Below, piece by piece: positions 1-5,868 of a stretch of DNA of 5,868 nucleotides; within the stretch, counting starts at the first letter, position 1, and the number at the start of each line of letters is the position of its first letter. The position numbers and the translations under genes were made by a program. This DNA comes from Acidobacteriota bacterium (GTDB lineage: Bacteria > Acidobacteriota > Blastocatellia > Pyrinomonadales > Pyrinomonadaceae), in NCBI GenBank assembly GCA_019247865.1, contig JAFBAJ010000469.1, forward strand, positions 1-5,868, read 5' to 3'. The notes beneath the pieces were generated by a model that worked only from the letters and a program-made list of their open reading frames with translations, made no database searches and was not told where the DNA came from.

Positions 1-663
1 AATCCAGACGATGTCCACAAAGTGCCAGTAGAGCCCTGAGATTTCTACCGGCGCGTGATACTCCGGCGTGTACCGCCCGCGCCACGCGAAGTAGACCAGA
101 AACGACATGATGCCCAGACCGATAATCATGTGCAGCGCGTGCAGGCCCGTCATCGCAAAGTAGATCCAGTAGAACATCTGCACCTGCTGCTCCGTCACGC
201 CGGGCTTGAACGGAGTCTCCTCCTGATTCCAGTGAAACATCCCCTGCACGGGGATCAGATTGTCCTGATATTTTTCGTAATACTCGACCGCCTTGACGCC
301 GAGAAAGGTCGCGCCCAGGATCATCGTCACGACCAGAAAGACGATTTGCAGTTTCCGCACGCCGGTCTGCGCGTAATAGACCGCGAGCGCCATCGTCAGA
401 CTGCTGAAGATGAGGACGATGGTGTTAAAGGCTCCGAGTTTCCATTGAAGGTGGTTGCTCGCCATCGCAAAGCCCATCGGGTACTTGTAGCGATAGAGCA
501 GATAGGCCATGAAGAGGCCGCCGAAGAACATGATCTCCGTGACCAGAAAGACCCACATCCCGATTGAGCCAGCCTCGCGCTGCTGCTCCATGTTGTCGAA
601 GTGGTGCTGCAAAGCACTGTGCGCGCTGTGCGCTCCACCATGACTGTCGACGTGTGCTGCCAC
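1..663 (-). CDS. coxC: Cytochrome c oxidase subunit III, 3'-partial
   Basis: These are the first 221 residues of subunit III, an integral membrane subunit that stabilises the oxidase core. The gene runs off the left edge; the end of the last helix and the C-terminus, probably a few tens of residues, are missing. A His-rich N-terminus (HSHGGAHSAH type, about 3-22) precedes the conserved HHFDNMEQQREAGSIGMW, VTEIMFFGGLFMAYLLYRY and the late YWIYFAMTGLHALHMIIGLG and GLYWHFVDIVWI motifs. Helices are separated by a long segment YYEKYQDNLIP...FHWNQEE. The GTG at 661-663 is preferred because AGGAGAG lies 4 nt upstream. An in-frame ATG at 676-678 would add five residues but has no Shine-Dalgarno and would include that site inside the gene. 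This is the only gene of the operon not tightly joined to its upstream neighbour: 127 bp separate it from coxA, mostly taken up by a palindromic repeat element. Confidence 0.95.
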   Translation of the reverse strand, partial: MAAHVDSHGGAHSAHSALQHHFDNMEQQREAGSIGMWVFLVTEIMFFGGLFMAYLLYRYKYPMGFAMASNHLQWKLGAFNTIVLIFSSLTMALAVYYAQTGVRKLQIVFLVVTMILGATFLGVKAVEYYEKYQDNLIPVQGMFHWNQEETPFKPGVTEQQVQMFYWIYFAMTGLHALHMIIGLGIMSFLVYFAWRGRYTPEYHAPVEISGLYWHFVDIVWI

Positions 664-667
664 TTTT

Positions 668-674
668 CTCTCCT
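668..674 (-). promoter_or_regulatory. Shine-Dalgarno that decides the coxC GTG start
   Basis: The minus strand reads AGGAGAG, then AAAA, then GTG. The strength and spacing support the GTG at 663 over the in-frame ATG at 678. The site lies 6 bases downstream of the end of the large palindrome, so it stays single-stranded when the hairpin forms. Confidence 0.7.
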
Positions 675-680
675 GCATTA

Positions 681-784
681 GGTCTTGGGACTTTGGTCTT
701 TGGTCTTTGATGTCTCACTCAACTTGAATGACGTCAATCAAGCCTAAGTAGAGGGCAAAGACCAAAGACCCAAAACCAAAGACC
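681..784. repeat. 104-bp imperfect palindrome built of 7-nt repeats, between coxA and coxC
   Basis: The left arm (681-710) is four heptamers: GGTCTTG, GGACTTT, GGTCTTT, GGTCTTT, then GA. The right arm (755-784), read on the minus strand, is GGTCTTT, GGTTTTG, GGTCTTT, GGTCTTT, then GC. The arms pair at 25 of 30 positions, including 15 uninterrupted pairs (695-709 with 756-770). The 44-nt middle is itself partly self-complementary about the same axis, between 732 and 733. Counting the middle, 38 of 52 positions pair. Pairing stops sharply at 681/784. It lies in transcribed operon sequence, so the mRNA should form a long hairpin between the coxA stop and the coxC ribosome site. No T-run follows either side, so it is not a canonical terminator. 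There is no clear target-site duplication. Confidence 0.85.
723..742. repeat. 20-bp near-perfect palindrome at the apex of the larger palindrome
   Basis: The half-sites are CTTGAATGAC and GTCAATCAAG, centred on the perfect octamer TGACGTCA (729-736). Nine of ten base pairs are symmetric; only 728/737 (A and A) fails. It could be the hairpin tip or a site for a dimeric DNA-binding protein. The sequence alone does not separate these. Confidence 0.6.
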
Positions 785-790
785 AATCTT

Positions 791-2491
<1,701 letters not shown>

Positions 2492-2492
2492 A

Positions 2493-3629
2493 TTACTGCC
2501 TGTTCTGGTTGCCGCGCCGATTGGGCGCAGCATTATTCCCGCTCCCGTTCGCGGACGGTTGCGGCGCGGTCGCGTTCAAAGGGTTCGACCGTTGCGCGTC
2601 GGGCGATTTCGCGCCCTGACCGGCGGGCGTCGCCGCTCCGGCCTGCGGGTTGTTCGCGCTCGCGGGAGCGGCCGTCTCGATGCCGCTCGACTGTCCCGGA
2701 CTGAGGGACTTAATGTAGGCGATCAGTTGCAGGAGCTGGTCTTCGTTCAACTGTCCCTTGAAGGTCGGCATGATCGGCTGATAGCCGACGACCAGTTGCC
2801 CCTGCGGATTGAGAATCGCCTCGCGGATATAAGCCTCGTCAGCCGTCACTGTGCCGCCGCCTTCGAGCTGCACGGTCTTGCCGTAGAGCCCGGTCAGCGC
2901 CGGGCCGCGCCCGCCCGTCCCGTCCGCGTTGTGGCACGTCGCGCATCCCAGAGTCGTCGTGAAGAGCTGCTTGCCAGCCTCGACCGGCGAGACCTGATTG
3001 GCGTTGCCGCTCAGCCAGTTATCGAAATCGGTCTGCGTCATGACCTCGACCCAGCCGCCCATCCCGGAATGGTTCGTGCCGCAATACTCCGCGCAGAAGA
3101 GACGATAGCGTCCGGGCTTGGTCGGCTCGAACCAGAGCGACGTGTAGCGTCCTGGGACGACATCGGCTTTGGTGCGAAACGCCGGAATGTAGAGGTCGTG
3201 GATGACATCTTCGGTCGTCATCGTGAGCTTGATCTTGCGGCCGACCGGAATGTGCAGCTCGTTGATCTCGCGCTGCCCGGTCGAATGCTGAAACTTCCAC
3301 ATCCACTGCTTGCCGACGACGAAGATCTCCATCCCGTCTTTCGGCATCCGGTACTGCGCGAAATAGACGCTCGCGCCCCACACGAAGATGGACATCGCGA
3401 TCATAAACGGAATGACGGACCACAGCGTCTCCAGCTTGATCGAGCCGGCGATGGGACGCGGGACTTCGAACGGCGCGCGCTTGCGATACTTGACGAAGAA
3501 GAAGATCAGCACCGAGATAATCAGGAGCGTGAAAAAGACCGTCAGGCCGCAGAGATAAAAATAGAGAGCGTCCACCTTCGACGCGAAGGTCGAAGCCTGC
3601 TCCGGCAAAAATGGTATCCAGGACTGCAT
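2493..3629 (-). CDS. coxB: Cytochrome c oxidase subunit II with fused cytochrome c domain (caa3 type)
   Basis: This is a 378-residue subunit II. It takes electrons from cytochrome c or complex III and passes them through CuA to subunit I. Two N-terminal transmembrane helices (about 23-47 and 68-90) carry a periplasmic cupredoxin domain. Its CuA ligands are H144 (VIHDLY) and [12 protein letters not shown] with C179, E181, C183, H187 and M190. The aromatic QWMWKF (108-113) is the usual electron-entry region. A class I cytochrome c domain follows with CATCH (229-233) for covalent haem c and a likely distal ligand M287 in PIMPTF, which makes this a caa3-type enzyme. Residues from about 311 to the end form an Ala/Asn/Pro/Gln-rich low-complexity tail ending RRGNQNRQ, which is not needed for any known cofactor. 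No cleavable signal peptide is obvious. The start at 3629 is forced, because an in-frame stop (that of sco) lies two codons upstream. The TAA ends 1 base before coxA. Confidence 0.96.
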   Translation of the reverse strand: MQSWIPFLPEQASTFASKVDALYFYLCGLTVFFTLLIISVLIFFFVKYRKRAPFEVPRPIAGSIKLETLWSVIPFMIAMSIFVWGASVYFAQYRMPKDGMEIFVVGKQWMWKFQHSTGQREINELHIPVGRKIKLTMTTEDVIHDLYIPAFRTKADVVPGRYTSLWFEPTKPGRYRLFCAEYCGTNHSGMGGWVEVMTQTDFDNWLSGNANQVSPVEAGKQLFTTTLGCATCHNADGTGGRGPALTGLYGKTVQLEGGGTVTADEAYIREAILNPQGQLVVGYQPIMPTFKGQLNEDQLLQLIAYIKSLSPGQSSGIETAAPASANNPQAGAATPAGQGAKSPDAQRSNPLNATAPQPSANGSGNNAAPNRRGNQNRQ

Positions 3630-3635
3630 AAGTTT

Positions 3636-4619
3636 TTACGCCGCGCCTCCTGCCTTCAAGCCCTCCGGGTCGCCGCCCTTCCGGCTCCCTCGACTGCTCT
3701 CTCGCCGTTTCATGATGAAGAGCATGGCGAAGATGCCGACGACGGTGAGCGCCCCGCTCAGACGCACGATGTTCATGATCGCCAGGCCGTACTTGCCGCT
3801 CGTCGGGTCGTAGTGAAAGCAATAGAGCATCAGTGCGTCCACGGGCGTTCCGACCTTTCCGGCGGAGGCTTCGACGATGCTCAGTCGCAGCTCCTTAGGC
3901 GCGTATTCGAGGCCGTAGAAGTAGCGCGCCAGCTTGCCGTCGGGCGTCGCCAGCATGATCCCGCTCGCGTGCGCGAACTGCTTTGACTTCTCGTCATAGG
4001 TATAACGAAACCCGACCGCGCGCGTCAGCGCGTCGATGGATTGCTGATCGCCCGTCAGAAAGTGCCAGCCCCGCTCGGCTCCCGCGCGGCCGTAGCGCGC
4101 CATGTAAGAATCCTTCTTGGCGGCGGCCAGTTGCGGCGTCTCGCGCGCGTCGAAGCTGACGGTCACGACATCGAACTCTTTGCCGACATCGAACGATAAG
4201 GACTTGAGTGCTCCGGCCAGCTCGTTCAGAACCTGATTGCAGAGCATCGGGCATTCGTAATAGACCAAAGTGATGATGACCGGACGGCCGTGATTGAAAT
4301 ACTCGCCGAGCCGCACCTCGCGCCCCGTCTCGTCACGAAAGATGGTGTCGAGCGGCACCTGCTCGCCCAGCCGCTGGTCGATGCCGACCGCCTGCAAAGG
4401 CTTGGGCAACCCGTTCTCGGTCGTGCCTGAGCCGAGCTCCGGCCGCGGCCCGTAGAGCGGCGAATTGCTGTACTGCTGCCCCATCTGCGCGAACGTTTGA
4501 GCAGCGAAAGTGAGCAGCAGTAGAGAGCACGCGATCAGCGGCAAACAATAACGAAGCACGCCTGCAACGCCTGCACGCTTCTGACTCCTGACTCCAGACT
4601 TCTGTCTCCTGCTCTTCAT
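3636..4619 (-). CDS. sco: SCO1/SenC-family copper chaperone for the CuA site
   Basis: This is a 327-residue thioredoxin-fold copper chaperone, expected to act on the periplasmic face in copper delivery to CuA of CoxB. The copper ligands are visible: CPMLC (C123, C127) after the VIITLVYYE strand, and H217 in QFAHASG. PDGKLARYFYG follows, as in the family. A hydrophobic signal or anchor segment spans about 24-44, ending in TFAQ. A second helix lies at about 284-303 after YCFHYDPTSGKYG, so the protein is probably anchored at its C-terminus. This form is common in act/cox operons, unlike the classic N-anchored SCO. The first about 16 codons are a 7-nt repeat array, giving a basic stretch (KSRRQKSGVRSQKR). 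A GTG at 4557-4559 (codon 21) is an alternative start that would leave a normal signal peptide. The ATG at 4619 overlaps the upstream stop by 4 bp, and its AGAAGG lies only 2 nt away, closer than usual. coxB follows after 6 bp. Confidence 0.93.
   Translation of the reverse strand: MKSRRQKSGVRSQKRAGVAGVLRYCLPLIACSLLLLTFAAQTFAQMGQQYSNSPLYGPRPELGSGTTENGLPKPLQAVGIDQRLGEQVPLDTIFRDETGREVRLGEYFNHGRPVIITLVYYECPMLCNQVLNELAGALKSLSFDVGKEFDVVTVSFDARETPQLAAAKKDSYMARYGRAGAERGWHFLTGDQQSIDALTRAVGFRYTYDEKSKQFAHASGIMLATPDGKLARYFYGLEYAPKELRLSIVEASAGKVGTPVDALMLYCFHYDPTSGKYGLAIMNIVRLSGALTVVGIFAMLFIMKRRESSRGSRKGGDPEGLKAGGAA
3646..3651 (-). promoter_or_regulatory. Candidate Shine-Dalgarno for coxB with over-long spacing
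   Basis: A perfect AGGAGG lies inside the end of sco, 16 nt before the coxB ATG at 3629. That is longer than the usual 5-10 nt. No other start codon lies between the two in the coxB frame. With the sco stop only 6 bp before coxB, re-initiation by the same ribosomes is the likelier route. Confidence 0.3.
4578..4612. repeat. Five-unit 7-nt tandem repeat inside the 5' end of sco
   Basis: On the plus strand the units are CTTCTGA, CTCCTGA, CTCCAGA, CTTCTGT and CTCCTGC: exactly 35 nt with consensus CTCCTGA (TCAGGAG on the coding strand). The array starts about two codons after the sco ATG and encodes the basic run SRRQKSGVRSQK. The period matches the heptamer arrays at 681-784 but the unit differs. 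Confidence 0.8.
4616..4619 (-). other. ATGA start/stop overlap coupling the small membrane protein gene to sco
   Basis: The ATG of sco (4619-4617) and the TGA of the upstream gene (4618-4616) share bases. This is a classic arrangement for translational coupling. If sco instead starts at the GTG at 4559 the overlap would be incidental. Confidence 0.7.
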
Positions 4620-5185
4620 TGCCTTCTCATTTCCATCATCCGCCCGGAGCTGGGATAGGAGGGAATCTCCATCACCTGCTGGTAGCTCTTCTGTCCGGCG
4701 GCGGCAGGGCGTGCGGGCAAGCCCTGCGCGGCCACCTGTTTGATCGCCTGCTCGATGGGCAGAGCCGTCACGGCCCCTGTCTTCTCGTCCTTCTGTCCGT
4801 TCCTGAGCACCTGTTCCCAGCGCTGGCGCAGGACTCTGTACTCGGCCTGCGGCGCTTGCAGCTCCAGATTCCTGCCGCCTTCGAGCGCGAGGTCGTCGCC
4901 GAAGCCGGGCGCGGCCTGCAGGCGCGGCTCGGGCGGCAGACGCTCCTTAGGCGTCAAGGCCATCGGGCTGGGAGGAGCTTTCTCTTCGCGCCGGACCTCG
5001 CGCGCCTCGAAGGTTCGCAGCATGAGCCACATCAGGATGTGCACCGTCACGGCGAACACCAGGAGCCCCGCGGTGAATTGCAGGATCGCCTTGATGTTGA
5101 CGTCGCTCACCTCATGAGCGACCTCCGGATTGTGTATGTACGTGACATCCGGCGTCTCGTGGATGTCATCGCGTCTCTTCTTCAT
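4616..5185 (-). CDS. Conserved one-helix membrane protein of the act-cox operon (function unknown)
   Basis: This is a 189-residue protein. A charged N-terminus (about 1-33, probably cytoplasmic) is followed by one hydrophobic helix at about 34-56 and then a soluble tail. The tail holds a proline-rich linker with LPPEPRLQ (83-90), a charged predicted helix around EYRVLRQRWEQVL (115-127), and LPIEQAIKQVAAQGLPAR (142-159). From memory, small proteins with one N-terminal helix, a PPEPRLQ motif and a late IPIE-x-AM-like helix are commonly encoded between actF and sco/coxB in such operons, usually as hypothetical proteins. I know of no assigned activity. The gene starts 25 bp after actF and its TGA overlaps the sco ATG (ATGA, 4616-4619), so it should be co-translated with sco. 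The ATG at 5185 has no close Shine-Dalgarno; a GAGGG lies about 14 bases upstream. A structural or assembly role in the ACIII-oxidase supercomplex is inference only. Confidence 0.85.
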   Translation of the reverse strand: MKKRRDDIHETPDVTYIHNPEVAHEVSDVNIKAILQFTAGLLVFAVTVHILMWLMLRTFEAREVRREEKAPPSPMALTPKERLPPEPRLQAAPGFGDDLALEGGRNLELQAPQAEYRVLRQRWEQVLRNGQKDEKTGAVTALPIEQAIKQVAAQGLPARPAAAGQKSYQQVMEIPSYPSSGRMMEMRRQ

Positions 5186-5210
5186 GACTTAAATTCCAAA
5201 TCCCTCACGC

Positions 5211-5868
5211 TCAATGTCCTTCATGACGGCCGCGCTCGATGGCGTCCGCCAGTTGCGGGTCGTTGAAGGGAAAGAGCGGTCGCTTCTTGAGTTCCCAGGC
5301 GAAGTACCAGACCCAGATGCCGCCGATGCCGATGGGAGCGATAAAGTCCATCCAGCTGAAATGAAGCTGGTTGTTATGAAAGACGGGCACGATCAGCCAG
5401 AGCAGATCCACCAGCCGCATCACAAAGACCAGCAGCGCGATCCACATCAAAGCTTTGGCGCTCCGCTTGATGTCGCGCGAGAGCAGCATCACGAACGGCA
5501 GCGCGAAATGCAGGAGCACGATCAGAATCGCGACATAGCCCCACCCGCCGCGCAGACGATAGAGATACCAGCGCGTCTCTTCCGGAATGTTCCCCGACTA
5601 GATGATCAGATACTGCGAGAAAGAGAAGTAGGCCCACAGCATGACGAAGGCCAGCAGCAGCTTGCCCAGATCGTGAAAGTGCGCCGGAGCCACCACGTCC
5701 GACATCGGCTTGCGCGTCGAGAGCATCGCCATCAGGAAGATCGTGAACGAGAAGGCCGTGAGCACCCAGTTCATCAGAAAGATTAGCCCGAAGATGGTCG
5801 AGAACCACTCGGCGTCGAGCGACATCACCCAGTCGAAAGAGGCGAACGTGACGGCGAAGATAAAGAAG
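5211..5868 (-). pseudogene. actF: actF, alternative complex III quinol-side membrane subunit; 5'-partial and interrupted by an in-frame amber codon
   Basis: This is the C-terminal half of ActF, one of the two NrfD/PsrC-like integral membrane subunits of alternative complex III (quinol:cytochrome c oxidoreductase, cytoplasmic membrane). The frame enters from the right edge and runs to a TGA at 5211-5213: 89 codons, then TAG at 5598-5600, then 128 codons. Family hallmarks are [18 protein letters not shown] near the edge, then [20 protein letters not shown] and FSQYLII before the stop. After the stop, in the same frame, come SGNIPEETRWYLYRL, a hydrophobic helix with LPFVMLLSRDIKR, and a final helix with FIAPIGIGGIWVWYF. 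The family reads FSQ-x-LII-W-SGN-x-PEE, so the TAG replaces a Trp codon. Nothing else is broken: no frameshift and no decay. The break could be a genuine nonsense mutation or a sequence error. Identity is secure from motifs and from the sco-coxBAC neighbours. Complete family members are about 400 residues or more, so roughly half the gene is missing from the window. Confidence 0.88.
5598..5600 (-). other. In-frame amber codon (TAG) in actF at a conserved Trp position
   Basis: The plus strand reads cta here. A single C instead of T at 5599 (cca) would give TGG and restore an uninterrupted frame from the window edge to 5211. The codons on either side, LII before and SGNIPEE after, match the conserved ActF stretch that normally has Trp between them. 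No other in-frame stop occurs in the 218-codon span. Confidence 0.9.

Noticed and set aside
425..718. Minus-strand frame covering the heptamer repeat and the coxC start (QRPKTK-like N-terminus)
   Set aside because: It is out of frame with coxC. Its first residues are just translated repeat and the rest is a coxC shadow.
681..784. Reading the large hairpin as a Rho-independent terminator
   Set aside because: No T-run follows the stem on either strand, it is far longer than usual, and coxC of the same complex lies directly downstream.
5352..5370. Small inverted repeat CCAGCT / AGCTGG inside actF
   Set aside because: It is only six base pairs, within coding sequence, and expected by chance.
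5211..5519. Separate small gene starting at the GTG at 5519 downstream of the actF amber
   Set aside because: It begins in the middle of an ActF transmembrane helix, and the 26 codons between the TAG and this GTG also match ActF. It is the continuation of actF, not a new gene.
5214..5786. 190-codon plus-strand frame opposite the broken actF
   Set aside because: It is antisense, His/Gln/Arg-rich and lacks domain features. The actF frame on the other strand is clearly the real one.

Overview
The window holds part of one minus-strand bacterial operon for aerobic respiration. In the direction of transcription (right to left) the order is actF (quinone-side membrane subunit of alternative complex III, 5' end outside the window), a small one-helix membrane protein, a SCO-type copper chaperone, then coxB, coxA and coxC (3' end outside the window). 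All six genes are on the same strand. Spacing is tight: 25 bp, a 4-bp ATGA overlap, 6 bp, 1 bp, and then one exceptional 127-bp gap between coxA and coxC. There is no gene-free stretch over 300 bases.

The genes fit one electron path. Alternative complex III oxidises quinol and passes electrons to a cytochrome c. The CoxB/A/C oxidase is of caa3 type: its CoxB carries CuA and a fused C-terminal cytochrome c domain. Its CoxA has the YSHPxVY signature of A2-type haem-copper oxidases. The SCO protein probably loads CuA. The act-(hypothetical)-sco-coxB-coxA-coxC order is known from Acidobacteriota, Myxococcota, Planctomycetota, Bacteroidota and relatives. The heptanucleotide repeat tracts recall ones I remember from Acidobacteriota (Blastocatellia) and filamentous cyanobacteria. 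Cyanobacteria do not fit this operon, so an acidobacterium is my best but unproven guess.

The enzymes are of known families. Three features of the DNA stand out. (1) actF is cut by a single in-frame TAG exactly where the family has a conserved Trp (TGG), while the reading frame on both sides is intact. (2) The coxA-coxC gap is filled by a 104-bp imperfect palindrome (681-784). Its arms are four 7-nt repeats each, and a second 20-bp palindrome sits at the same symmetry axis. (3) A different 7-nt repeat array (five units, 4578-4612) lies inside the first codons of the SCO gene and encodes a basic extension ahead of its signal peptide. I see no CRISPR, tRNA, rRNA, transposase gene or defence system here.
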